Assembly (NCBI RefSeq): GCF_004124325.1 | Contig: NZ_QBDT01000001.1 | Span: forward strand, 7,006,001-7,070,000 | DNA length: 64,000 nucleotides | Direction: 5' to 3' | DNA from: Streptomyces sp. L2 | GTDB lineage: Bacteria > Actinomycetota > Actinomycetes > Streptomycetales > Streptomycetaceae | Shown here: positions 8,397-17,567 of the stretch, piece after piece | How positions within the stretch are numbered: position 1 is the first letter of the stretch | How the letters are laid out: each line of letters begins with the position of its first letter | Notes under the pieces: model-generated | Databases searched by the model: none | The model's input: the letters and a program-made list of their open reading frames with translations, nothing else | What the model was told of the DNA's origin: nothing | Program-made: the position numbers and the translations under genes

Positions 8397-11300
8397 CGGC
8401 GCCGCCCCTTCCGGGTCGCCCGGGTCGTCAGTTCCTCGTACGCCGGGGCGTCACCGGACGCGACACGGGCCCAGGCCCGTGCGAACAGCTCCGGGACCGG
8501 GAGCAGCGGCAGCGTGCGTCCGTGGTCCAGGACCGGGTACAGCCCCTCCTTCCAGGTCTCCACCGGCAGCGCGGGCGACTTCAGGTCGCGCCAGCCGCCC
8601 GGCAGGAACAGGGTCCGTCCGGCGCGCGGCCGCTGGGCCTCCACGACCAGCTCGGTGGCGGCCAGTTCGGCCCGGGCCCGCTTCAGGCGGGCGGGCTTCC
8701 AGCCGGTCCAGCGGGCGCAGTTGCGGTCGGTGGGGTCGGGCAGCGCCAGCAACTGCAGGTAGAGCGCCGCGGCGTCCTCGCCCAGGCCGTGGGCCGCGGC
8801 GACCTCGGCGACCAGCGTGGGCACGGAGGCCGTGGGGTCCTGGGCGTAGCCGCCGGTGCCGTCGAGACCTGCCGTGACGGCCCGGGCCAGTTCCTCGCCG
8901 AGCACGGTGCGCAGGGTCCGCAGGCCGTCGCCGCGCGCCGGGCCGGCCAGGCCTTCGAGCAGCCCGAGGACGGCGTCGTCGGGGCCGGTGAGCGCGGCCG
9001 GGCGGACCTGCACGCTCTCGGTGCCGCGGTACCAGGGGCGCAGCACGATCGCGTCGCCTATCCGGGTCAGTCCGTGTGCGTCGCCGCCGCCGGACTCGGG
9101 CAGGCCGTGGAGCCTGCGGAGTTCCACCGCGGTGGAACCGCCCTTCTCGGTCCAGTCGACGTCGAGACCGAGGAGCAGCTCCGGGTCGGTCAGCCGGCGG
9201 CGCAGCGCGGCGAGCCCCTCCGGCAGGGCGGCGCGCAGCGGATGGCCGTACGGCAGGACGTAGGCCAGCGCGGCGAGAGAGGTCACCGCGGTGCTCAGCG
9301 ATCCCCGGCCGGGCACGGCCGACGGGTCCTCCGGGGCGAGGTTGCCGTCCTTGTCGGGACGCAGCACCGTGGTGCGGCTCAGCCACCGTGTCCGGGACGG
9401 GTTGAGCACCTCCTCCGTGTAACCGATGCCGGCCAGGTCGGCGGCGCGTTCCTCGGGCACCCGGACGAGGGAGGCGAGCCGCTCGGCCCACACCCGCCCC
9501 GCGGCCTCCGTGTCCGGACCGCTGGTCCACAGGTCCGCGGGATCCGCCGGCAGCAGCGCGCCGAGCAGGGACCAACGCTCGTCGGGAGTGAGCGAGTTGA
9601 GCCGGGCGACGGCGAAGTCACGCTGGCGCGGCTTGAGTCCCAGCAGGGACATGCCCTCGGCGTCCGGCTCCGGTACGAGGCCGCCGAGCAGCACCGCGGC
9701 CTGCAGGGGGCCGAGCCCGCCGCGCGTGGCCGTCACCAGCCGCTCGGGCGCCTCGGCCTGCCAGGGCACCGCTCCCTTGTCCCGGGCCAGGCGGGTGACG
9801 GTCCTGAGGTCCGCGGCGGAGAGCGTGGCGGTGTGCCGGGTCTCCTCACCGAGGGTGAAGTGGGCGACGGCGCCGAACGCGCCGGACGGGTCGTGGTCCA
9901 GGGCCAGCCAGTTGACCCGGCCGTGCTGTGACTCGATGTTCTGGCAGCCGAGGATCACCACGGTCCTGCCGTCCAGGCGCAGCACCTGGCCGGCGCGGTC
10001 CTGCCGGTCGTGCGGCTCGCTCAGCACGATCTCCCGCAGTGTGCCGTCGGCCTCCGCGAGCGGCCCCTCGGCCACCGCCTCCAGCAGCAGGAGCAGGGGT
10101 TCGCGCCCGCTGTCGGCTACGGCGGGGGACACGGCACGGTAGGCGATCGGGCGCAGCACCCTCAGGAGGGGCGGCCAGACCGCGGTGTTGTCGGGAACCG
10201 TGTGGTCGTCGGTGCGCCAGCCATCGGTGAGGGTGCGGGTCTTCTCCTTGGGGGGCAGCGGCTTGCCGTCGGCGGGCCCGCCCGACAGCACGTGGTTGAC
10301 GGCGCGGATCTGCCGGAGCGTGATCCACTGCTCCCCGTGCCACCAGCCGTGCAGTCCGGTGATTCCGCCGAGGGCCTCGCGCAGGGCGCGGTCCTGGCCG
10401 TGTTCCGGGCGGTAGTCGGCGAACATGCCCTCGGTGCGGTTGCGCGGCTGCCGGGGCCGCTCCCGCACCGGCGCGGCGAACGCCTCGGCGGACTCCGTGA
10501 CGCGCAGGGCCGAGCGGACCAGAGCCGCGACGCCGGTGAGCAGGGGGCCGTCGGTGAGGTCTGGCAGGGCGCGGGCCACCGCGTCCCGGGCGACCTTCTC
10601 GACGGGCGGCACGGCGGACCTGGCGGTCTCGTCGGAACCGGCGTCGGCCAGCGCCTGCCGCCGCTGTGCGAGCGCCTCGGCACTGGTGCGCAACACCTCG
10701 GCCGCGCGCCCGTCCGTGAGGGCGCGCAGCAGTGCCGAGCCCCGCTCGTCCCGGGGACGCAGGGCGTGCCAGTACGGGAGCGGGGGCACGAGCCGCGTCC
10801 CCGCCGCGTACTCGTTGTTCCCGCTGTCCGGCAGCACCCGGCCCAGTTCGCCCGAGGCGGCGGTGTCGTCGGGTGCGAACAGGGCGACGTGCCGGAAGAA
10901 CCGGACCGCGACCGGCCCGGCGCCGCCGGGCAGCCGCAGCGCACCCAGCGGCACGGGCGCCTGACCGGAGGCGTCCACCAGCACGGACACGGTCCGGCCG
11001 TCCGGCGTGCCCGCGGTGCGGCGGGCCGTGTCGCCCTCGCCCTCGGCGCGCACCCAGCGGCCGAGCACGGTGCCGTCCGTGCCGAACGGGCTGCCCTCCA
11101 GGCCCGGTTGCAGCGGCAGCACTTCGCACAGGCTCTGCAGCAGCCGGGCGTCGTCCCGGATGCCGGCCCGCAGCGGCGCGGGCAGGGACGCCCGGCCGTG
11201 CGTGCCGGTCGCCGGGTCGTACTCCAGCCAGACCGCCTCGCGGCCCTGTGCGCCGAGCCGCCAGCAGCCGGTGCCGTCCCCGGCGATGTGGCGCCCCGGC

Positions 11301-13396
11301 GGCAGCACCGTGTCCCCGGCGTGCAGGGTGCGGCCCCCTGTGGCACGGCCGCCGTCCGGCAGCGGGATCGACGGGGCGACCGTCTCGTTGCTCGACCACC
11401 ACGAGGGGATCTGGTCCCCGCCGAGTTCGAACACGTCGGCGGGCCGGGCGGACCAGTAGCCGTACTGCTTGCTGTCCTGCCGCCACATCACCAGCAGTTC
11501 CCCGTCCACGTACCGGAACCGGGGGCGCTGCCAGCGGTCCAGTGCGTGCGGCACCCGCAGTTCGTGCTCCAGCAGCACCTCCTCGGGTCCGACGACGACG
11601 GCCCGGTCGCCGCGGGCGAGGATCAGCGCGGGCCAGGCGTCGTGGTGGGTGAGGGTGTCGTCCTGACCCTTGCGGGTCCTGGCGTCGAGCAGACGCAGCG
11701 CCTCCTCCAGTGCCGGCCAGCCCAGCTCGTCCAGGATTCCCGCGCGCAGCGTGCGGCCGAGCAGCGGTGCGACCTCGTGCCCCGCGACACGCGCGACGGC
11801 GGCCGGGTTGACCTCTGCGGCGACCGGCCGGAACGGCCGCAGCCGGTCGAGCGCGGCCCGCGCGCCGGGCAGTCCCACCGCGCGCAGGTAGTCCTCGGCG
11901 GCCTCGTCCAGCCACTCGCGCAGCACACCGGAGAGCACCGGATGGGCGGCGAGGGCCTTCAGTTCGGCGGAGCCGAGCCGGGCGGAGTGTCCCGTGCTCT
12001 CCGTGTCCAGCGCCTGGTGCAGCAGGCGCCGCAGGCGCGGGTCAGCGCCGGTGGCCACCAGATCACGGCGGCCGGCCCGGGTGTCCGTCAGCCAGGCGGA
12101 GACGGGCAGGTGGACCCGCACGTCGGCGCCGGGCACCGCGAGCGGAACGCCCCGGGCCACGCACAGGTCGAGCAGGTCGAGATCCGCGCCCGCGTGCCAG
12201 CGGCCGGTGAACAGGTCGACCGGCCGGCCGTCGGCCACCAGCCGCGGGGCCATCCGCTTGACGAGGGCGAGGGTGGCGGGCGAACGGTCGGCGTACGAGC
12301 GGCCGTGCTTGCGGAACGTGGCCCACCGGCTCAACCAGTCCGCGGCGTCCGCGGATCCTGCCTCGGGGGAGTCGCCGCCGGCCTCGGTCAGTAGCCGGTC
12401 CGCCCCGCACTCGGCGAGCAGGTCCAGCCAGAACTCGTCGTCCTCCACCGCACGGCCCAGCCCGGCCGGCATGATCTCCAGCAGCCGGGCGCGGACCGCC
12501 GGCCGCCGTTCGGCGAGGACCGGCAGGACGGCGCGGTAGGCGTTCCAGAACGACGCGGGCGCGCGGACTGCGGCGGGCGAGGCGATGAGGTCGGCGACGA
12601 GCGCGCACTCCTCGGTGACCCGGTCGAGACCCGCCGCCTTGATCAGCCCGCGCGCGTCCTGCGGCAGTGAGGCGTACGGCGGCATGCCCGCCGCGCAGCG
12701 CTCCACCGTCAGTTGCCTGAACTGTGCCCACGCCGTGGCCGGGGTGAGCCGCCGGGAGAGGTCCTTCACATGCTCCTTGAGCGCCTTGACGGTGAGCGCC
12801 CCGGCGAAGGCGAACTCCAGGAACACCGCCCGCTGCCGCTCCTCGTCCACCGTGAGCGCGTGCACCCGCTCGGCCTCGCGGGCCTTGCCGAAGAAGGCGG
12901 CCGCGTACGTGGTGTTCTCGTGCTGGAGGAAGACCCGGGCGGCCTGCTCGTAGAACGTCGGCAGGAAGTGCGGCACGGCCCGGCCCAGCCGTTCGCCCAG
13001 CGCCTCGAAGCCCTCTTTCGCGGTGCCCGGACGGGACTTGGCCTGCCGGGCCAGCCGCTCGACGTCCTTGACGAGGGCGAGCGCGTGGTGCCCGTTCGCC
13101 GGGTCGTTGACCAGCGCCCAGGCCGGGAAGCCCAGGGTCACCCGGCGCACCTGACCGACCTCGGGCGCCTCCGGCTCCCGGGACATGCCGAGGAACTCCA
13201 GCGCCAGGTCCTCGGCCTCGCCGAGCGTGCCGGGCACCAGCCGGACCACCCGGCGGTCGTCCAGGGCGGGATGCGTGTACGTGCGCACGGTGAGGCCGTC
13301 GGCGTCCTCCCGCGCGGAGGTGCCCGGCGGCAGGACGGCACCGGCGTCCAGCAGCGTGGCGACGATGGTCTCGTCGTATCCGGTGATGCCCGTCAT
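8393..13396 (-). CDS. Large (1667-residue) uncharacterised protein of the MoxR/VWA cluster
   Basis: I recognise no catalytic domain in this very large cytoplasmic protein. The first 600 residues look helical, possibly HEAT/TPR-like. The middle (roughly 650-900) is rich in Trp, Gly and short beta-like stretches and could be a propeller. The C-terminal part ends in a basic RKGRRR tail. There is no signal peptide or transmembrane segment. The ATG at 13396 overlaps the stop of the DUF4132-like gene (ATGA), which fixes the start. In E. coli the comparable position holds YehI, a 1200-residue protein with a DUF4132 domain. Here that domain appears to be in the separate upstream protein, so this one may be the remaining scaffold part. 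That is inference. Confidence 0.75.
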   Translation of the reverse strand: MTGITGYDETIVATLLDAGAVLPPGTSAREDADGLTVRTYTHPALDDRRVVRLVPGTLGEAEDLALEFLGMSREPEAPEVGQVRRVTLGFPAWALVNDPANGHHALALVKDVERLARQAKSRPGTAKEGFEALGERLGRAVPHFLPTFYEQAARVFLQHENTTYAAAFFGKAREAERVHALTVDEERQRAVFLEFAFAGALTVKALKEHVKDLSRRLTPATAWAQFRQLTVERCAAGMPPYASLPQDARGLIKAAGLDRVTEECALVADLIASPAAVRAPASFWNAYRAVLPVLAERRPAVRARLLEIMPAGLGRAVEDDEFWLDLLAECGADRLLTEAGGDSPEAGSADAADWLSRWATFRKHGRSYADRSPATLALVKRMAPRLVADGRPVDLFTGRWHAGADLDLLDLCVARGVPLAVPGADVRVHLPVSAWLTDTRAGRRDLVATGADPRLRRLLHQALDTESTGHSARLGSAELKALAAHPVLSGVLREWLDEAAEDYLRAVGLPGARAALDRLRPFRPVAAEVNPAAVARVAGHEVAPLLGRTLRAGILDELGWPALEEALRLLDARTRKGQDDTLTHHDAWPALILARGDRAVVVGPEEVLLEHELRVPHALDRWQRPRFRYVDGELLVMWRQDSKQYGYWSARPADVFELGGDQIPSWWSSNETVAPSIPLPDGGRATGGRTLHAGDTVLPPGRHIAGDGTGCWRLGAQGREAVWLEYDPATGTHGRASLPAPLRAGIRDDARLLQSLCEVLPLQPGLEGSPFGTDGTVLGRWVRAEGEGDTARRTAGTPDGRTVSVLVDASGQAPVPLGALRLPGGAGPVAVRFFRHVALFAPDDTAASGELGRVLPDSGNNEYAAGTRLVPPLPYWHALRPRDERGSALLRALTDGRAAEVLRTSAEALAQRRQALADAGSDETARSAVPPVEKVARDAVARALPDLTDGPLLTGVAALVRSALRVTESAEAFAAPVRERPRQPRNRTEGMFADYRPEHGQDRALREALGGITGLHGWWHGEQWITLRQIRAVNHVLSGGPADGKPLPPKEKTRTLTDGWRTDDHTVPDNTAVWPPLLRVLRPIAYRAVSPAVADSGREPLLLLLEAVAEGPLAEADGTLREIVLSEPHDRQDRAGQVLRLDGRTVVILGCQNIESQHGRVNWLALDHDPSGAFGAVAHFTLGEETRHTATLSAADLRTVTRLARDKGAVPWQAEAPERLVTATRGGLGPLQAAVLLGGLVPEPDAEGMSLLGLKPRQRDFAVARLNSLTPDERWSLLGALLPADPADLWTSGPDTEAAGRVWAERLASLVRVPEERAADLAGIGYTEEVLNPSRTRWLSRTTVLRPDKDGNLAPEDPSAVPGRGSLSTAVTSLAALAYVLPYGHPLRAALPEGLAALRRRLTDPELLLGLDVDWTEKGGSTAVELRRLHGLPESGGGDAHGLTRIGDAIVLRPWYRGTESVQVRPAALTGPDDAVLGLLEGLAGPARGDGLRTLRTVLGEELARAVTAGLDGTGGYAQDPTASVPTLVAEVAAAHGLGEDAAALYLQLLALPDPTDRNCARWTGWKPARLKRARAELAATELVVEAQRPRAGRTLFLPGGWRDLKSPALPVETWKEGLYPVLDHGRTLPLLPVPELFARAWARVASGDAPAYEELTTRATRKGRRR

Positions 13397-14247
13397 GCCG
13401 CCTGCTCCTCGTCCTCGATGACCCGCCCGGCGTACAGCGCGGCGGCCATGCGCATGCCCTCCGACCAGGCGACCGGCCCGACCTGACCGAGCTTCAGCAC
13501 CCGGCCCGCCGGGTCCGACCACACCAGCGGACCCGTCTCGGTCTCCTCGTAGCCCTCGTAGTCGCCGATCCAGACGCGGGCCTCGATGCCGCGCCCGTCC
13601 TCCAGGACCGGGCACACCGCGTGCCCGCCGCGCACCCGGTAGCCGAGCTGGGCCGCCCTGCCGTGCAGGAAGCGCAGCTCCTTGAACGAACCGCCCGCGT
13701 ACTCGTCGACCTGCGTGCCCTCGGCGTCGACGGCGGCCGGCCGGTGCCAGACTTCACGGAAGAGCTGCTGGGCGCGCTGCTCCACGCCGAGTTCGACGGC
13801 GAACTCGCGCAGCTCCTCCAGGTCGTCGAGGAGGACGGGGTGCGGGATGCGGACCAGGTCGGGGGCGATGCGGACGGTGTCGCCATCGAGGTCGACCAGG
13901 CCGAGGCCGCGTCCGGTCCCGGCGTCGCGCAGGAACCCGGCGACCCGGCCGTCCTCCCCCGTGACGACGACGTCGCGGAGGGCGGCCTGCCAGGCGGGAT
14001 CCGGCCACACCCGGGTGACGACGTCGAGCGGTACCGGCAGCGAGCGGACCATCCACCGCTCCACATCGGCCAGGCACCGGCGTTCGTGCCGATCCAGCCA
14101 CTCGACGAGCTGCCTGAGGCCCACCACCGCCGGTTCGTCGGCGATCTTCGAAGGCACCGACTTCAGCCGCCGCCCGGCCGCGTTGCGGCAGACCACCTTT
14201 CCGCCGTCGAGGGCGACTTCGTAGTCGCCGGCCGACACCCACCCCAT
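13393..14247 (-). CDS. DUF4132-like protein, first gene of the MoxR/VWA cluster
   Basis: This 284-residue protein resembles the DUF4132 domain of E. coli YehI. It has the order RRLKSVPSKIADEPAV near the start, a helical stretch, a strand-rich centre (VDLDGDTVRIAPDLVRIPHP) and a later FREVWHRP segment. The function of DUF4132 is not known. ATG at 14247 has GGGAGG six bases upstream, and this is the promoter-proximal gene of the six-gene minus-strand unit. Its stop overlaps the start of the 1667-residue gene. The family call comes from recalled sequence similarity and should be confirmed by profile search. Confidence 0.7.
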   Translation of the reverse strand: MGWVSAGDYEVALDGGKVVCRNAAGRRLKSVPSKIADEPAVVGLRQLVEWLDRHERRCLADVERWMVRSLPVPLDVVTRVWPDPAWQAALRDVVVTGEDGRVAGFLRDAGTGRGLGLVDLDGDTVRIAPDLVRIPHPVLLDDLEELREFAVELGVEQRAQQLFREVWHRPAAVDAEGTQVDEYAGGSFKELRFLHGRAAQLGYRVRGGHAVCPVLEDGRGIEARVWIGDYEGYEETETGPLVWSDPAGRVLKLGQVGPVAWSEGMRMAAALYAGRVIEDEEQAA

Positions 14248-14340
14248 CCGTGCCTCCCCGCACCGCAGTGATCAACTGTCGGGAACTGTAAGGGAGACCA
14301 CTGACAACGCGGCCGGGCCCAGGGAGAGACGTTTCGCCTC
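14248..14340 (-). promoter_or_regulatory. Probable promoter region of the six-gene MoxR/VWA unit
   Basis: This is the only sizeable non-coding upstream stretch for the unit, since all downstream junctions overlap or nearly so. On the minus strand it contains a TTGTCA (possible -35) and two direct AACTGT repeats when read on the plus strand (14273-14292). I could not fix a convincing -10, so the exact start point is open. Confidence 0.35.
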
Positions 14341-14381
14341 CCGGGCACGGCCGCGCTACGGGGTTGAGGAGCCGGCGGACG

Positions 14382-14792
14382 TCAGTCCCGCCCGCCGCCC
14401 CGCTCCGCCTTCTGCTGCTTCTCCTTCTGCGCGTCCTTGAGCCGGGCCGCCTCCTTGCGGACCTCGGCCTGGGTGGCGCGCTCCTTCTCCAGCCACTCGG
14501 GCCGCTCCTGCTTGAGCGCCTCGATCTGCTCCGTGGTCAGCGCCTCGGTGACGCCGCCGCGCGCGAGGCCCGCGATGGAGACACCGAGCTTCGCGGCCAC
14601 GACCGGACGCGGGTGGGGGCCGTTGGCACGCAGCTCCCGCAGCCACGCGGGCGGCTCGGCCTGCAGCTCGTTCAGCTCGGCGCGCGTGACCACACCCTCC
14701 TGGAACTCGGTCGGGGTGGCGGGGAGGTACACACCCAGCTTCTTCGCCGCGGTCGCGGGCTTCATCGTCTGGGTGCTCTGCTGCGAACTCAT
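14382..14792 (-). CDS. DUF5997 family protein
   Basis: This is a 136-residue conserved actinobacterial protein. The N-terminus (TMKPATAAKKLGVYLPATP) is characteristic of the family. The middle contains PRPVVAAKLGVSIAGLARGG, which looks like a short helix-turn-helix-type segment, and the C-terminus is a charged Lys/Glu coiled-coil-like tail. The ATG at 14792 is chosen over upstream in-frame codons because family members start here. It is divergent from the gene at 14851 with only 58 bp between, so both probably share a control region. The same pairing is familiar from other Streptomyces. Function is unknown; a DNA-binding partner for the neighbouring effector-domain protein is possible but not shown. 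Confidence 0.8.
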   Translation of the reverse strand: MSSQQSTQTMKPATAAKKLGVYLPATPTEFQEGVVTRAELNELQAEPPAWLRELRANGPHPRPVVAAKLGVSIAGLARGGVTEALTTEQIEALKQERPEWLEKERATQAEVRKEAARLKDAQKEKQQKAERGGGRD

Positions 14793-14850
14793 GCGGTCCA
14801 GCGTATCGGCCGCGTGCCCGCCGGCCGACCACGGCCGGTAACCTGGCCAG

Positions 14851-15660
14851 GTGACAGGCTCGCAGGAATCACCGTCGTTCCGGCTCGCGTACGTCCCCGG
14901 AGTGACGCCCGCCAAATGGGTGCGGATCTGGAACGAACGCCTGCCCGGCATCCCGCTCACCCTCACCCAGGTCCCGGCCCCCGACGCGGACGGCGTGCTG
15001 CGCGCGGGCGACGCGGACGCCGCCTTCGTACGGCTGCCGGTGGACCGTACGTACTTCAGCGCGATCCCCCTCTACACCGAGACCACCGTGGTCGTCGTCC
15101 CCAAGGACCACCTGATCACGGCGGCCGACGAGGTGACGCTGGCCGACCTCGCCGACGAGGTGCTGTTCCACCCCCTGGACGACGTCTTCGACTGGGCCGC
15201 GCCTCCCGGGGAGCCCGCCTTCGAGCGCCCCGCCACGACACCGGACGCCGTCGAACTCGTGGCGGCGAACGTCGGTCTCCTGGTCGTCCCGCAGTCGCTG
15301 GCCCGCCTGTACCACCGCAAGGACCTCACCTACCGCCCGGTCGTCGACGCCCCGCAGTCGAGCGTGGCCCTCTCCTGGCCCGAGGAGGCCACCACCGACC
15401 TGGTGGAGGACTTCATCGGCATCGTCCGCGGCCGCACCGTCAACAGCAGCCGCGGCCGTACGGCGGCGCAGGCCACGGCGGAGAAGCCGCCGGGCAAGCG
15501 GGCCGAGCAGAGCAGTGGTGGCGGCCGGCAGAAGCAGGGGGCGCGCAAGCCCGGGACGACGGGTTCGGGAGCGGCGAAGTCGACGGGCGGCAACCCGCGC
15601 GCCCGCGCGAAGAGCGGCAAACCCCCGGCGAAGCGGGGCCGGCCGCGCAGGAGATCGTAA
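14851..15660 (+). CDS. LysR-type substrate-binding domain protein without HTH, with basic AT-hook-like tail
   Basis: This 269-residue protein starts at GTG 14851. Residues 8-195 match a LysR-type effector-binding domain (RLAYVPGVTPAKW, DAAFVRLPVD, VVVVPKDHLI, NVGLLVVPQSLARLY), but the N-terminal winged helix-turn-helix of LysR regulators is absent. The last 70 residues are Lys/Arg/Gly-rich and end in KRGRPRRR, which contains the GRP core of an AT-hook, a minor-groove DNA-binding motif. The protein may therefore sense a ligand and bind DNA through the tail, or act with the divergent DUF5997 protein. The domain call is firm; the AT-hook reading is inference. Confidence 0.8.
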   Translation: MTGSQESPSFRLAYVPGVTPAKWVRIWNERLPGIPLTLTQVPAPDADGVLRAGDADAAFVRLPVDRTYFSAIPLYTETTVVVVPKDHLITAADEVTLADLADEVLFHPLDDVFDWAAPPGEPAFERPATTPDAVELVAANVGLLVVPQSLARLYHRKDLTYRPVVDAPQSSVALSWPEEATTDLVEDFIGIVRGRTVNSSRGRTAAQATAEKPPGKRAEQSSGGGRQKQGARKPGTTGSGAAKSTGGNPRARAKSGKPPAKRGRPRRRS

Positions 15661-15696
15661 GGGCACCGGACCTTGGGCCCGCTCCACGGTGAAGCG

Positions 15697-15790
15697 TCCC
15701 CGGATTGCCCGGATTGTCCGGATCTCCGGGATCTCCGGGATCTCCGGGACCCCGAAACCCTCCGGATCCCCGGGACTCCCCGGGTTCTCC
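15697..15790. repeat. Degenerate 9-bp tandem repeat between convergent genes
   Basis: Between the LysR-domain gene and the MFS gene the DNA repeats units close to ATCTCCGGG. Because nine is a multiple of three, the frames on either strand read as collagen-like Gly-Xaa-Pro triplets. No ribosome binding site or conserved protein supports translation, so I treat it as a non-coding repeat. Confidence 0.75.
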
Positions 15791-15884
15791 AGGTTCCCCT
15801 GGCTCGCGAAACCTCCGCAGCGACGGTGTCCCGCCGGACACGCCCGTGCGCGCCGGACCCCTGCCAGAGTCCCCGGCAGCCCGC

Positions 15885-17369
15885 TCAGTGTGTCGGGTCC
15901 GGCTCCTGTGACGGCGCCCGTTCCGCCGTGGGCGGGGCGGGTTGCGGGTGGGTGCGGCGTTCGTGGAGGTCGGCGATCGCCAGGGTCAGTGCGATCACGA
16001 TGATGCCGACGGCCGTGAGCAGCCCGAGTTGCAGGGCCGCGGAGGGGGTGCCGCGTCCGGCCAGATGGGCGAAGTAGACCGCGCCGACGACGGCGATGCC
16101 GGCCGCCGACCCGATCCGCTGGGCGGTCACCAGGACGCCACCCGCGGCCCCCGCGCGGCGCACCGGAACGCGGGCCAGGGTGAGGGTCGTGTTGGGGGAG
16201 ATCGTCACCCCTGAGCCGATCCCGGCGACGAGCAGGGGCAGCGCCGTCGCCCACGCCACTCCCCGCCCCGGCACCACCTCCACGGCGCCGACGACCGCGA
16301 GCAGCCCCACGGCCACCCCGCCCAGCCCGACGATCACGAGTCTGCGTCCGTGCCGTACGACCAGCCGCCCCCCGGCGGCGGCCCCGACCGCCGAACCGAC
16401 CGCGAACGGCAGCGAGGCGAGTCCCGCCGCGAGGGCGCTGTATCCGACGCCGTTCTGCAGGAACAGGGTGTAGACGAAGAAGACCGTGGTGAAACCGGCG
16501 AAGTACACCAGGTTGAGCAGCACGCCGAGCGTGAACGACCGTACGGAGAACAGCGTCAGGTCGAGCAGTGGGGCCCGCCCGTGCCGCCCCTGGCGCCGCT
16601 CCCACGCCCAGAACGCCGCCAGCAGCAGGGCGGCCAGGGGCAGCAGCGCCCACTTCAGGCGGCCGCTCCACTCCTGCTCCTGCACCAGCGGCAGCATCAG
16701 GGCCAGGACGCCCGTGCCGAGGAGCAGCACGCCGGGCAGGTCGACGCCGTCGCGCTCGCCGGCGGACCCGGGCGAACGGGGCAGCAGCCGCAGCGCCGCC
16801 ACGAACGCCGCCATGCCGATGGGCACGTTGACGTAGAACACCCAGCGCCACCCGTCGCCGGTGCCGAAGGCCTCGATCAGCAGGCCGCCGGCCGGGGGTC
16901 CCACCGCCGTGGACAGCCCGACGACGCTGCCCAGCATCCCGAACGCCCGGGCCCGTTCGGCGCCCTGGAACATCTGCTGGATCAGCCCCGTCGTCTGCGG
17001 GGCGACGATGCCCGAGGCGGCACCCTGGAGCAGCCGGAACAGCACCAGCCAGCCCGCGCCGGGCGCCAGCCCGCACGCCACCGACGCGAGGGTGAACAGT
17101 GCGAGCCCGAACAGGAAGGCCTCCCGCCGCCCGCGCAGGTCCCCGAGCCGGCCCGCCGGGACGAGGACGAGGCCGAAGGTGAGGGCGTAGCCCGACACCA
17201 CCCACGACAGATCGGCCGCGTCGGCGCCCAGGCCGCGCTCCATCGACGGCAGCGCCACGTTCACGATCGAGCTGTCGAGCAGCGTCATGAAGCCTGCCGT
17301 CAGACAGACCGCGAGTGCCCGCCACCGCCGCCGGTCGTCGGTGGCCCGCGAGGGCCGCGCCATCGTCAT
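15885..17369 (-). CDS. MFS drug exporter, DHA2 (14-helix) type
   Basis: This 494-residue integral membrane transporter of the major facilitator superfamily is predicted to export a drug or metabolite by proton antiport. The first helix carries the DHA2-like sequence LDSSIVNVALPSM, followed by the loop motif GRLGDLRGRR and by GPPAGGLLIEAF (motif C-like). About 14 hydrophobic segments can be counted, consistent with DHA2 length. The C-terminus is a short Pro-rich cytosolic tail. The start used is ATG at 17369. The gene is divergent from the LamG protein gene at 17568. No dedicated regulator is adjacent, so the substrate cannot be guessed. Confidence 0.9.
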   Translation of the reverse strand: MTMARPSRATDDRRRWRALAVCLTAGFMTLLDSSIVNVALPSMERGLGADAADLSWVVSGYALTFGLVLVPAGRLGDLRGRREAFLFGLALFTLASVACGLAPGAGWLVLFRLLQGAASGIVAPQTTGLIQQMFQGAERARAFGMLGSVVGLSTAVGPPAGGLLIEAFGTGDGWRWVFYVNVPIGMAAFVAALRLLPRSPGSAGERDGVDLPGVLLLGTGVLALMLPLVQEQEWSGRLKWALLPLAALLLAAFWAWERRQGRHGRAPLLDLTLFSVRSFTLGVLLNLVYFAGFTTVFFVYTLFLQNGVGYSALAAGLASLPFAVGSAVGAAAGGRLVVRHGRRLVIVGLGGVAVGLLAVVGAVEVVPGRGVAWATALPLLVAGIGSGVTISPNTTLTLARVPVRRAGAAGGVLVTAQRIGSAAGIAVVGAVYFAHLAGRGTPSAALQLGLLTAVGIIVIALTLAIADLHERRTHPQPAPPTAERAPSQEPDPTH

Positions 17370-17567
17370 GCGATCACGCTACGCAGTCACCGGCCGTCGA
17401 GCCCGGTAGGCGTGCCGCCGGTGCCCCGGGAAGACCCACGAACCGCGTGTTCCATCCCAACCGGCTGTCGCTCATCAGTTCGTATGACTGAAGTGTGACT
17501 GACTATGATCACCGCGATCATCGACTGTCAGGCCGGTCGTCGCGGACCGGCCGGGGGAGGGGACATC

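Noticed and set aside
15440..15841. Minus-strand frame reading as a collagen-like Gly-Xaa-Pro protein
   Set aside because: The triplet pattern comes from a 9-bp DNA repeat. The frame extends into the LysR-domain gene on the other strand, has no ribosome binding site and also reads as Gly/Ser/Pro on the plus strand.
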